DNA of 29,468 bases, taken from Candidatus Nomurabacteria bacterium (GTDB lineage Bacteria > Patescibacteriota > Minisyncoccia > Phycocordibacterales > SBAW01). The position numbers and the translations under genes are program-made. Positions 1 through 5,597 of the stretch are shown in pieces. The stretch's first letter is position 1; each line of letters opens with the position of its first letter. The DNA is taken from positions 1 to 29,468 of the forward strand of contig CALREG010000005.1 in NCBI GenBank assembly GCA_943355135.1, given 5' to 3'. The notes beneath the pieces are model-generated. The model worked only from the letters and a program-made list of their open reading frames with translations. It did no database searches and was not told where the DNA came from.

Positions 1-2
1 AG

Positions 3-83
3 CACACAGTCAAATATCCTAAGGTGCACTACTGGGTCGGCCGCGCTGACAACTGGATAGAGCGTATAATTGGGAAGCCGTAA
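3..83 (+). CDS. 3' end of an unidentified protein (partial)
   Basis: An open frame enters from the left edge and ends at TAA 81-83, giving the C-terminal 26 residues, which end in WIERIIGKP. The piece is rich in Trp, Tyr and basic residues and reads like the end of a folded domain, but it is too short to assign. It shares its strand with the exonuclease gene that starts 6 nt later, so the two may be co-transcribed. A TATAAT sequence at 65-70, inside this tail, could also start a separate transcript of the next gene. Confidence 0.5.
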   Translation, partial: HTVKYPKVHYWVGRADNWIERIIGKP

Positions 84-89
84 TTTTTT

Positions 90-689
90 ATGATTGCCGT
101 TGATGTAGAAGCAAGCGGGATAGGCCCAGACACCCACTCCATTTTGAGCGTGGGCGCTATCGACCTCTCCGACCCGACCCGCCAGCTGTACGAGGAGTGC
201 CGCGCGTGGGAGGGCGCGCATTTAAACGAAGAAGCTTTTGCCGTAAACGGCTTTACTAAAGAAAGCGCGACCGACCCCAGTAAGCAGTCAGAAGCCGACT
301 TGGTGCACAAATTTGCCGCGTTTGCCGAAGGCTCGCCCGACCGCACGCTGGCTGGACAGAACGTCTCGTTCGACCGCGATATATTGCAGGCCGCCGCGGT
401 GCGCGCCAAGCACACTGCCTGGCCATTTGCGCACCGCACCATCGACGTGCACAGCCTTGCGTGGATGCATATGGTCAAAAGGGGACTGACTCCCCCAATC
501 GACCCCGAGCACAAGCGCTCGAGCCTCAACCTCGACGCGGTTCTGTTGTACTGCGGCATCCCCGAAGAGCCTACGCCGCACAACGCACTCACAGGGGCGA
601 AGTGCCATGCCGAAGTCATCTCGCGCCTGCTCTCCGACAAAAAACTCTTGCCCGATTTTGAGCAGTTTGAGATTCCTTGGCTTAGTTAA
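90..689 (+). CDS. DEDDh-family 3'-5' exonuclease-like protein (altered last motif)
   Basis: A 199-aa protein of the RNase T / DNA polymerase III epsilon exonuclease superfamily. ExoI is clear at the N terminus (D5 and E7 in AVDVEASG), ExoII lies around NVSFDRD (D95), and ExoIII is the HNAL segment with H164. Active members cut single-stranded DNA or RNA with two metal ions held by four acidic residues. In the usual H-x4-D of ExoIII the aspartate falls at residue 169, where this protein has Gly (HNALTGA). Activity is therefore uncertain, although a nearby acidic residue such as E175 might substitute. It is a single domain with no polymerase or helicase attached. The ATG has no Shine-Dalgarno. 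The last 8 bases overlap the converging gene on the other strand. Confidence 0.82.
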   Translation: MIAVDVEASGIGPDTHSILSVGAIDLSDPTRQLYEECRAWEGAHLNEEAFAVNGFTKESATDPSKQSEADLVHKFAAFAEGSPDRTLAGQNVSFDRDILQAAAVRAKHTAWPFAHRTIDVHSLAWMHMVKRGLTPPIDPEHKRSSLNLDAVLLYCGIPEEPTPHNALTGAKCHAEVISRLLSDKKLLPDFEQFEIPWLS

Positions 690-1071
690 AAGCTACACGT
701 ACGGAAGTTTTATTTTGAGAGTGGGTTTTAATTTGAGTTAGATAAGATTTAATTTCTTCAGGATTCATACCGGTAGCCCCCTCAAGATATTGAGCGTAGC
801 CCTCCAAGTCCTGATCACTAAGTGGTTTTACAGTTATCAAAGTTAAATCCTTTAAATTGTTTAGCATTCCAATTTCTTGGGGAATATGTAAAATCCAGGG
901 CTTTAGTTCCAATACCTGTTTCTCAGTGGGCAGTGAACTAAACTTATCGTTATAAGGAGTGTAATGTATGCCGTTGTTGTCGATATCTAAAATTCTGAAC
1001 ACTGACCATTGCGACTCCTCTTGGTTAGAATAATAGCCTCCTAGTAACAGCTCAAAAGCTTTTTCTTCCAT
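682..1071 (-). CDS. Hypothetical protein with a leucine-rich-repeat-like stretch
   Basis: A 129-aa protein starting at MEEKAFELL. A longer reading begins inside the tRNA gene and is rejected. TATTAT at 1079-1084 ends 7 nt before the ATG, which suggests a leaderless message. Around residues 58-80 the pattern IPQEIGMLNNLKDLTL matches the spacing of one leucine-rich repeat, but no tandem array follows, so this may be a degenerate or chance match. The gene is visibly more A+T-rich, and its protein richer in Asn, Lys and Tyr, than its neighbours, which would fit recent acquisition. It lies directly downstream of tRNA-Pro, a common integration side for foreign DNA. Function unknown. Confidence 0.6.
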   Translation of the reverse strand: MEEKAFELLLGGYYSNQEESQWSVFRILDIDNNGIHYTPYNDKFSSLPTEKQVLELKPWILHIPQEIGMLNNLKDLTLITVKPLSDQDLEGYAQYLEGATGMNPEEIKSYLTQIKTHSQNKTSVRVAFN

Positions 1072-1078
1072 ATCAAAA

Positions 1079-1084
1079 ATAATA
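1079..1084 (-). promoter_or_regulatory. -10 element for the 682-1071 gene
   Basis: TATTAT on the minus strand, 7 nt before the ATG. No -35 match is visible at the expected distance, which falls inside the tRNA gene. Confidence 0.4.
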
Positions 1085-1095
1085 GCACTTTTTTG

Positions 1096-1166
1096 TCGGG
1101 CCGGAGGGAATCGAACCCTCCCTACATGCACCCCATGCATGTGTACTGCCGATATACTACGGCCCG
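1096..1166 (-). tRNA. tRNA-Pro (anticodon GGG)
   Basis: On the minus strand a full cloverleaf can be drawn. The acceptor stem is CGGGCCG with CGGCCCG (7 bp). The D arm is GTAT/GTAC with GG in the loop. The anticodon arm is CATGC-ATGGGGT-GCATG, giving anticodon GGG with G37. The variable loop is TAGG and the T arm is GAGGG-TTCGATT-CCCTC. The discriminator is A, and CCA is not encoded (the DNA continues CAAAA), so CCA must be added by a nucleotidyltransferase. The C1-G72 pair and G37 are typical of tRNA-Pro. It reads CCC and CCU codons. Confidence 0.95.
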
Positions 1167-1286
1167 TCGCTTCTACATTCTTATCAACATACCGTAATTT
1201 TTTAGCTTTGTCCTCGTGCTATAGTAATACTTTGGAGTGCTGGAGCCGAGTGGTCCAGCTATTTTTGTACCTAAGGAGGGAAGTTG

Positions 1287-1667
1287 ATGGGATACAGAAT
1301 TGTCTTTATCTCTTACCCCATCAGGGGTTCTCAGTACAGTGCAAGACGCTACGCTGACATACGGGCGGTGCGCAGTATCTTTGCATCTATCCGCAGAAAG
1401 AACCTCAGGCGGATTAAGGAGGGCAAAGATGAAATTGTTCCAATCGCACCGTATATCCTGCACGCCGAGTGTGTACAAGATATCGAGGAGGCGCGCGCAC
1501 GGTTTGTCGGCTGGGAGCTCAACCCACCGTGTGAGCTCCGAGTCTATGGACACAACGTCTCGCACACTATGCGGCTTGAAATAGCGCGTATGCGCGTACA
1601 TGATCTGCCCGTCACATATCAATTGAACGGCGTTGAACAACAAACCTTTCTTGTCGCCGCCGAATAG
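1287..1667 (+). CDS. DUF7768/DUF4406-like nucleotide-binding-fold protein
   Basis: A 126-aa protein. GGAGGG at 1275-1280 sits 6 nt before ATG 1287, which fixes the start over the TTG one codon upstream. The order of motifs, an initial hydrophobic strand with SYPIRG, then IVPIAPYILHAE, a middle ELRVYG and a final S-x3-R-x2-EIARM helix, resembles the small Rossmann-like DUF4406/DUF7768 proteins related to nucleoside 2-deoxyribosyltransferases. Those proteins are common in phages and accessory regions and mostly lack a known reaction; no activity is claimed here. A strong terminator follows within 10 nt and no gene shares the transcript, so it appears to be monocistronic. Confidence 0.68.
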   Translation: MGYRIVFISYPIRGSQYSARRYADIRAVRSIFASIRRKNLRRIKEGKDEIVPIAPYILHAECVQDIEEARARFVGWELNPPCELRVYGHNVSHTMRLEIARMRVHDLPVTYQLNGVEQQTFLVAAE

Positions 1668-1673
1668 CAGCTC

Positions 1674-1706
1674 CTCCGAGCACAGCGCTCGGAGTTTTTC
1701 TTTTTT
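1674..1706 (+). terminator. Rho-independent terminator after the 1287-1667 gene
   Basis: CTCCGAGC (1674-1681) pairs with GCTCGGAG (1687-1694) around a 5-nt loop, followed by a T-rich run to 1707. Confidence 0.9.
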
Positions 1707-1712
1707 TCGGTA

Positions 1713-1750
1713 ATACACCAATTGTTCACTACCGTGTAGTAGTGGTGTAT
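1713..1750. repeat. Nested inverted repeat, copy 1 of a dispersed CACTACCGTGTA element
   Basis: Outer arms ATACACCA (1713-1720) and TGGTGTAT (1743-1750), and inner arms CACTAC (1727-1732) and GTAGTG (1739-1744). The 12-mer CACTACCGTGTA (1727-1738) recurs at 26884-26895, again inside an inverted repeat in an intergenic gap. It lies between two convergent terminators. Role unknown. Confidence 0.5.
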
Positions 1751-1760
1751 CGGCTTTGGC

Positions 1761-1786
1761 AATAAAAAACCACCCCTAGGGTGGTT
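1761..1786 (-). terminator. Rho-independent terminator after the 1792-2208 gene
   Basis: AACCACCC (1768-1775) and GGGTGGTT (1779-1786) form an 8-bp stem with a 3-nt loop. On the minus strand the stem is followed by a run of T. It sits 5 nt past the stop codon. Confidence 0.88.
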
Positions 1787-1791
1787 GATTG

Positions 1792-2208
1792 CTACTCCAG
1801 CCGCTGAATGGCGACGTTGGTTGGGTACTTGAGCGGGTCGCCGGTGTGACCGCGGGGCTTGCGCTCCTTCGGCTTGCCGCTTGTGGTCAGGCGCAAGGTC
1901 ATGTTGTTGAGCGCCAAGTCATACCCTTCTTTGGTCTTGAGCGACCCTATATCTTCGTAGCGACTGCCTCTTGCGTAGATCAATCGTGGGCTGTTGGTGT
2001 ACTTCGCCACTACTTGGCCGTAGCTCAGCACATCGATGGCTATAAGTTGGCTGATACGGTGGCTCGTCGTCTTGAAAAAGCGGTCGTGGTTTGTCTCCAG
2101 ACTGATGTTCCAATAGAACTTTACCAACGTCCCTTCGAAAGGGATCTCGATATGCTCTTGTGGTTGATTGAGCTTGACGGGGAAGACCCGCTGGCTGACC
2201 ACTTTCAT
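1792..2208 (-). CDS. Hypothetical protein, 138 aa
   Basis: No family recognised. The protein is soluble, has no signal peptide or membrane segment, and ends in a basic Lys/Arg/Pro-rich stretch (KPKERKPRG) that could contact nucleic acid. It has a complete set of expression signals on the minus strand: TTGACC, 17-nt spacer, TAAGAT (2244-2272), then AAGGAGG 5-6 nt before ATG 2208. The TTG just upstream, which would give Met-Met, is less likely. A terminator follows directly, so it is a single-gene unit. The plus-strand open frame over the same bases has no such signals and is a shadow. Confidence 0.72.
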   Translation of the reverse strand: MKVVSQRVFPVKLNQPQEHIEIPFEGTLVKFYWNISLETNHDRFFKTTSHRISQLIAIDVLSYGQVVAKYTNSPRLIYARGSRYEDIGSLKTKEGYDLALNNMTLRLTTSGKPKERKPRGHTGDPLKYPTNVAIQRLE

Positions 2209-2243
2209 CAAAACCTCCTTCTAGACCAAAACAAGCTCATGGC

Positions 2244-2272
2244 ATCTTACCATGCGCATAACTACTGGTCAA
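2244..2272 (-). promoter_or_regulatory. Sigma70-type promoter for the 1792-2208 gene
   Basis: Minus strand TTGACC, 17-nt spacer, TAAGAT. The predicted start near 2237 leaves a leader of about 29 nt that carries the AAGGAGG ribosome site. Confidence 0.68.
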
Positions 2273-2304
2273 CACACCAAAAAACGTTGTAAAATAAGGC
2301 TATT

Positions 2305-2339
2305 AGGCACCCTTCATAATCAGTTTGGGTGCCTTTTTC
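2305..2339 (+). terminator. Orphan rho-independent terminator
   Basis: AGGCACCC (2305-2312) pairs with GGGTGCCT (2327-2334), then T-rich. It points rightwards although no plus-strand gene lies between it and the terminator of the 1287-1667 gene. It may end a very short transcript from the weak promoter just upstream (TAAAAT at 2290-2295), or shield the next gene from readthrough. Confidence 0.78.
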
Positions 2340-2356
2340 TTTGTCAAGCTCCATCC

Positions 2357-2385
2357 TTGACGATATTGACAAAATAGGATAGAGT
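2357..2385 (+). promoter_or_regulatory. Probable promoter of the lysozyme-like gene, with structured leader
   Basis: TTGACG, 17-nt spacer, TAGAGT. The leader from about 2392 to 2480 has two possible hairpins: CCGG/CCGG near 2396-2410 and TTTGCCC/GGGCAAA at about 2420-2440. No Shine-Dalgarno is visible before ATG 2481. Confidence 0.5.
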
Positions 2386-2480
2386 GTTGTTATCTCCGGT
2401 GTCGAGCCGGGGCTTTCTTTTTGCCCATACTACGGGCAAAGAACGGGCTTTAATCAAACCCATTATATGCAAATTCTTAT

Positions 2481-2921
2481 ATGCATCTCGCAGCTAATTT
2501 CGCTCTCGCGGTCTCTCTGGCACTAGGAGGTGCCTCTGCTCCCGCGCCGGCCCAAACTACTTGGATCGGACCGATGCCGGCTGCGCAGACTGTCGAGCAG
2601 TATGTACGCGAGTACTTTGCCGACACACCTATCATGATAGAAATCGCCCGTTGCGAGTCACGCTTTAAACAGTTTGATTCTGACGGCTCTATCCACCGCG
2701 GCGTGGTCAACGACCTCGACCTCGGTGTCATGCAGGTCAACGAGTTTTATCACGGCAAGACTGCCGATAAGCTCGGGCTCGACCTCTACAGCATCCAAGG
2801 CAACGTGGCCTACGCCAAGTACTTGTATGAAAAGGAGGGGGCTCAACCGTGGATTTCGTCTAGCCCGTGCTGGAGCAAGTCTAAGGTTGCCAAGGACCTC
2901 GCGCTCAACAAAGTTAAATAA
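2481..2921 (+). CDS. Exported lytic transglycosylase/lysozyme-like protein
   Basis: A 146-aa protein. Residues 1-25 form a Sec signal peptide (hydrophobic core followed by ASAPAPAQ). The rest looks like a compact SLT/lysozyme-like domain: IARCESRF holds the probable catalytic E59, followed by DLGVMQVN, the usual 'G-x-MQ-x-N' motif, and a late Asn-Ala-Tyr-Ala-Lys helix. C58 and C130 could form a disulfide, sensible in an exported enzyme. Members cleave the glycan strands of peptidoglycan, for wall remodelling or for opening a path through the wall. A terminator follows 16 nt after the stop, so it is probably a lone gene. Confidence 0.78.
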   Translation: MHLAANFALAVSLALGGASAPAPAQTTWIGPMPAAQTVEQYVREYFADTPIMIEIARCESRFKQFDSDGSIHRGVVNDLDLGVMQVNEFYHGKTADKLGLDLYSIQGNVAYAKYLYEKEGAQPWISSSPCWSKSKVAKDLALNKVK

Positions 2922-2937
2922 ATCCCGAAAGGGAACC

Positions 2938-2968
2938 AAAAATCCGCTCCGTAAAGGGGCGGATTTTT
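2938..2968 (+). terminator. Rho-independent terminator after the lysozyme-like gene
   Basis: AAAAATCCGC (2938-2947) pairs with GCGGATTTTT (2959-2968) around an 11-nt loop. The A/T ends of the stem could let it work in both directions. Confidence 0.85.
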
Positions 2969-3041
2969 GTGTCTCTGAGGTAGGGGAGCACTCCCCCGCG
3001 TTTTGCCGAGATTTTAGTATGTGTGGAAAAAGAAGTACCTA

Positions 3042-3058
3042 AAGCGACATATAGGGTA
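3042..3058. repeat. Left inverted repeat flanking the nuclease-like gene
   Basis: AAGCGACATATAGGGTA. Its first 12 bases (3042-3053) are the exact reverse complement of 3794-3805 just past the gene. The right end overlaps the -10 box TACAAT (3057-3062), so it could be a promoter or operator element rather than an element end. Confidence 0.5.
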
Positions 3059-3062
3059 CAAT
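3057..3062 (+). promoter_or_regulatory. -10 element for the nuclease-like gene
   Basis: TACAAT, 9 nt before ATG 3072, preceded by GGG as at the 3861 promoter. No good -35 match. The predicted transcript is leaderless or nearly so. Confidence 0.45.
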
Positions 3063-3071
3063 TACATATGT

Positions 3072-3782
3072 ATGAGTCTGCGAACTCAAAAGATGGGCAA
3101 ACAGAAGACTCTTTGGTCCCTACCTGAGCTCAAAGCTGGACTCGAACATTTCTTTAAAGAACACGGACGTTATCCCACGGCTACCGAAGTCGATTCATAT
3201 CGGTATTTGCCGTCAGCTCGGACAATCGAGCGTAGTTTTGGTGGTCTTGTAGAATTGCGTAAAAAATTAGGTCTTGGAGAGAATCACGATTTTAGAACCG
3301 GCGAACATAGTTCTAATCGGGCACGGAGCATCAACAAGCGCGCACATGTCACAGAACGCATCGTATATGACTATTTAGTAGAGCGGTTTGGGAAAGAGTT
3401 TGTCCATCGCGAGTACTTTTTTATTGATGATCATCGGACACGGGCTGATTTCTTTATTTATGACTCGGGCAAGGGATTTTGTGTCGATGTTTTTTATCCT
3501 GCATCGCCACGCAACCTCAGTGGCTGTCTAAATATTAAACTGACCAAATACAGCGGTTTAGGAGCATTTTTGGAGTATCCGGTCATATTCTTACAAATGA
3601 ACGAGTCTATATCGCAAACTAGGCTCAATGCGCTCCTTAAGGCCAAAAAACGGCCTTTGCCGCCAGGGCAGTATCTGATGGAGTGGAACAGCTTTAAGGA
3701 GTTTTGCTCATCACGCGACCCACTGAAGGTCCTACAGGGGAGGGCGGTAATGGAGAAGTTAGGTTTAAAGCCAAAGAAGTAA
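3072..3782 (+). CDS. Putative PD-(D/E)XK-like nuclease with homing-endonuclease-associated repeat
   Basis: A 236-aa protein starting MSLRTQKMGK. Residues about 26-68 (HGRYPTATEV...FGGLVELRKKLGLG) match the pattern of the DNA-binding repeat found beside HNH and homing endonucleases: a Gly-x-Tyr-Pro turn, Arg-Thr-Ile, Phe-Gly, and a final Leu-Gly-Leu. Residues about 93-180 look like a restriction-type fold: a helix with E96, RADFFIY with D126, then FCVDVFY with D139. The lysine expected two residues after D139 is Phe, so a migrated lysine (K156 or K159) would be needed. DNA cleavage is inference. It has an upstream -10 box but no Shine-Dalgarno, and short inverted repeats flank it. It may be a selfish or defence-related nuclease. 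Confidence 0.6.
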   Translation: MSLRTQKMGKQKTLWSLPELKAGLEHFFKEHGRYPTATEVDSYRYLPSARTIERSFGGLVELRKKLGLGENHDFRTGEHSSNRARSINKRAHVTERIVYDYLVERFGKEFVHREYFFIDDHRTRADFFIYDSGKGFCVDVFYPASPRNLSGCLNIKLTKYSGLGAFLEYPVIFLQMNESISQTRLNALLKAKKRPLPPGQYLMEWNSFKEFCSSRDPLKVLQGRAVMEKLGLKPKK

Positions 3783-3787
3783 TGAAA

Positions 3788-3805
3788 TACCTATATATGT
3801 CGCTT
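3788..3805. repeat. Right inverted repeat flanking the nuclease-like gene
   Basis: TACCTATATATGTCGCTT, partner of 3042-3058 with one extra base. The core TATATGTCGCTT (3794-3805) is exact. A degenerate third copy, GCGACGTAT, lies at 3833-3841 upstream of the next gene. Confidence 0.5.
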
Positions 3806-3860
3806 AACCTACCCGCGCAAAAGGTATATTGTGCGACGTATGTAATCTCGCGCAGACGGG

Positions 3861-3866
3861 TATAAT
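3861..3866 (+). promoter_or_regulatory. -10 element giving a leaderless start
   Basis: Consensus TATAAT preceded by GGG. It ends 6 nt before ATG 3873, so transcription would start at the initiation codon. Confidence 0.6.
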
Positions 3867-3872
3867 CAACTG

Positions 3873-4544
3873 ATGACCAAACAGTATGCTGCCGAGTTGC
3901 GCGCCCTCTTCTCCCCCGCGGAGGCAGCGGTGCTTAAAAAATTGAAGCAACCAATTGATGTACAAAACTACTTAGACCACCTCCCTATCAATTTTGAGCT
4001 GACGGGGGAGACCATCTATTCTGCGCGCAGAGTTTTGAAGCATAAAACAGCTCATTGTGTTGAGGGGGCACTATTTGCAGCAGCAGCACTCGCCTATCAT
4101 GGCCGCACGCCGTGGCTTATGGATATACAGACCGCGCCATACGACGACGACCATGTAGTTGCGCTGTTTAAGGAGAATGGGCGCTGGGGCGCTATAAGCA
4201 AAACGAATCACACCATCTTGCGCTGGCGCGATCCGGTCTACAAAAGCGTACGCGAGCTGGCGATGTCATATTTCCACGAGTACATCGTCATAGATGGAGA
4301 GAAGACGATGCGCGCCTTCTCCAAACCGTTCGACCTGTCGCGCTACGCGCCGCAGTGGACAGTAGCCGAAGAGGACTTGGTACAGCTGATATGCGACCTA
4401 GACGACTCGCCTCACTCCCCTGTCGCGGATAAAGCGATGATGAAGAAGCTTCGCAATGCGCAACCGATAGAAACAAAAGTCCTAAATATTACCGAGTGGT
4501 TGCCTAATGGTAAGAAAGTAAAAATAAAAAAGAGCTCCTTGTAA
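3873..4544 (+). CDS. Transglutaminase-like cysteine protease-fold protein
   Basis: A 223-aa cytoplasmic protein with no signal peptide. The transglutaminase-like core is visible: HCVEGALFAAAAL with Cys62 at the start of the core helix, DDDHVVALF with His94, and ISKTNH (N112) or RWRD (D120) as the third catalytic residue. The superfamily includes proteases, amidases and cross-linking enzymes, and the exact reaction cannot be read from sequence. Residues after about 145 are charged, with a Lys-rich C terminus. It follows the nuclease-like gene on the same strand but has its own TATAAT 6 nt before the ATG and no Shine-Dalgarno, so it is likely a separate leaderless transcript. It converges on the next gene. 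Confidence 0.72.
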   Translation: MTKQYAAELRALFSPAEAAVLKKLKQPIDVQNYLDHLPINFELTGETIYSARRVLKHKTAHCVEGALFAAAALAYHGRTPWLMDIQTAPYDDDHVVALFKENGRWGAISKTNHTILRWRDPVYKSVRELAMSYFHEYIVIDGEKTMRAFSKPFDLSRYAPQWTVAEEDLVQLICDLDDSPHSPVADKAMMKKLRNAQPIETKVLNITEWLPNGKKVKIKKSSL

Positions 4545-4552
4545 CGGAGCTC
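4521..4552 (-). terminator. Terminator inside the convergent gene ends
   Basis: GAGCTCC (4532-4538) and GGAGCTC (4546-4552) form a 7-bp stem. The T-run lies on the minus-strand side (plus-strand A-rich 4521-4531), so it ends the 4551-4763 gene. The stem-loop contains the stop codon of the plus-strand gene (4542-4544). Confidence 0.72.
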
Positions 4553-4763
4553 ATGGCCGGAGTAAGACTACGTTGGCCGTTTTGTAGTCTTTGTAGCTGG
4601 TGTCGATGTAGTTTTTGATGCACGGGCCTGCAACCTCTTGGAACGAGGCGAGGCCACGCAGGGCAATGTAGGTCTCCAGCATGTGCCGGCTCTCTACATC
4701 GCCACTGTGGAAGTATTTGAGCACCGCCTGCTTGAGCTTGGCATCGCTTGGCGTATCAGACAT
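4551..4763 (-). CDS. Hypothetical small protein, 70 aa
   Basis: Starts at MSDTPSDAKL and has a clear ribosome site (GGGGAG, 5 nt before the ATG). It is predicted helical, soluble and slightly basic, with a HMLETYIALRG helix and a Tyr/Lys-rich C-terminal part. No family recognised. It is followed at once by a terminator that overlaps its stop codon. Its upstream neighbour on the same strand is the ABC permease, 57 nt away, so co-transcription with the transporter is possible but the separate ribosome site does not require it. The long plus-strand open frame across this region is a shadow. Confidence 0.6.
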   Translation of the reverse strand: MSDTPSDAKLKQAVLKYFHSGDVESRHMLETYIALRGLASFQEVAGPCIKNYIDTSYKDYKTANVVLLRP

Positions 4764-4820
4764 GGGCTCTCCCCTGTTCTACTGCCTAAACCATACCACA
4801 ACTTCCAAAAAGTTCTAGTC

Positions 4821-5594
4821 TTAGTTTTTGACCCCGATGCCGCGGCGGAAGAGCCACAGCAGAATGATAAGGAACGCGAGGATAAAACCACCAAGCACTC
4901 CAAAGCAGACAACTATGTTGATGTCGGAGACTCCAAAGAATCCCCAACGAAAGGCGTTGACCATGTAGAGGATCGGGTTAAAGAGCGACACGGTTTGCCA
5001 AAACGGTGGGAACTGCTCTATAGAGTAGAAGATGCCACCGAGGTACGTGAGCGGGGTCAGTACAAAGGTCGGCACGATGCTGATGCCGTCGAATCCTTTT
5101 GCAAACACACCGTTGATAAGCCCCGCGATAGAAAAGAGTACCGAAGTAAGCACCAAAGCCGCAATAAGCACCAAAATATTTTGTATGGCCAAGTGCGTAA
5201 AGAAGAGCCCGACAATCCCGACCAATACGCCCACCATGAGCCCGCGCATCACTCCCCCACTCACAAAGCCTAGGATAACGAGCCACTCGGGCATAGGCGA
5301 CACCAGTACCTCGTCGAGCGTCTTGGTCCACTTGGCAAAGTAGAAGGTCGAAACGGTGTTCATGTAGGAGCTGGTAATGACCGACATCATAATGAGCCCA
5401 GGCACAATAAACTGTATGTAGGTCAGCCCCTGTATAGCGTCCAGCTGTGAGCCGATGAAGGTGCCGAAGACCACAAAATAGAGCGAGGTGGTGATGACCG
5501 GCGGCAGGAGCGTCTGTGACCAGATGCGCACGATGCGCATAAAGTCTCCACGCACCATGGTGTAAAAGGCGATAAATTGTTTTTGAGGTGTCAT
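4821..5594 (-). CDS. ABC-2 type transporter permease
   Basis: A 257-aa integral membrane protein with about six hydrophobic segments, beginning near residue 28 and ending just before the basic C terminus (RRGIGVKN). It has the ABC-2 form, with a conserved loop 'VSPMPEWLVILGFVSGGVMRG' around residues 98-118 and a late 'FNPILYMVNAFRW' motif (about 206-218), like YadH/DrrB-type exporters. It would pump a lipid, drug or polysaccharide outward, powered by the ATPase encoded 3 nt upstream. The substrate cannot be read from sequence. It is cut off from any glycan locus, so drug or lipid efflux is as likely as polymer export. Confidence 0.9.
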   Translation of the reverse strand: MTPQKQFIAFYTMVRGDFMRIVRIWSQTLLPPVITTSLYFVVFGTFIGSQLDAIQGLTYIQFIVPGLIMMSVITSSYMNTVSTFYFAKWTKTLDEVLVSPMPEWLVILGFVSGGVMRGLMVGVLVGIVGLFFTHLAIQNILVLIAALVLTSVLFSIAGLINGVFAKGFDGISIVPTFVLTPLTYLGGIFYSIEQFPPFWQTVSLFNPILYMVNAFRWGFFGVSDINIVVCFGVLGGFILAFLIILLWLFRRGIGVKN

Positions 5595-5597
5595 ATT

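Noticed and set aside
1240..1262. tRNA-like D-arm sequence (GGAGCCGAGTGGTCCAGC)
   Set aside because: No acceptor, anticodon or T arm follows; it lies in the leader of the 1287 gene.
1173..1721. Minus-strand open frame of 182 codons opposite the DUF7768-like gene
   Set aside because: The plus-strand gene has a Shine-Dalgarno, family motifs and a terminator; the minus frame runs through that terminator.
1789..2292. Plus-strand open frame of 167 codons opposite the 138-aa gene
   Set aside because: The minus-strand gene has a -35/-10, a ribosome site and a terminator in the right places; the plus frame has none.
4638..5273. Long plus-strand open frame opposite the ABC permease
   Set aside because: Shadow of a clear membrane permease on the minus strand; the product is a charged, His-rich sequence with no start signals.
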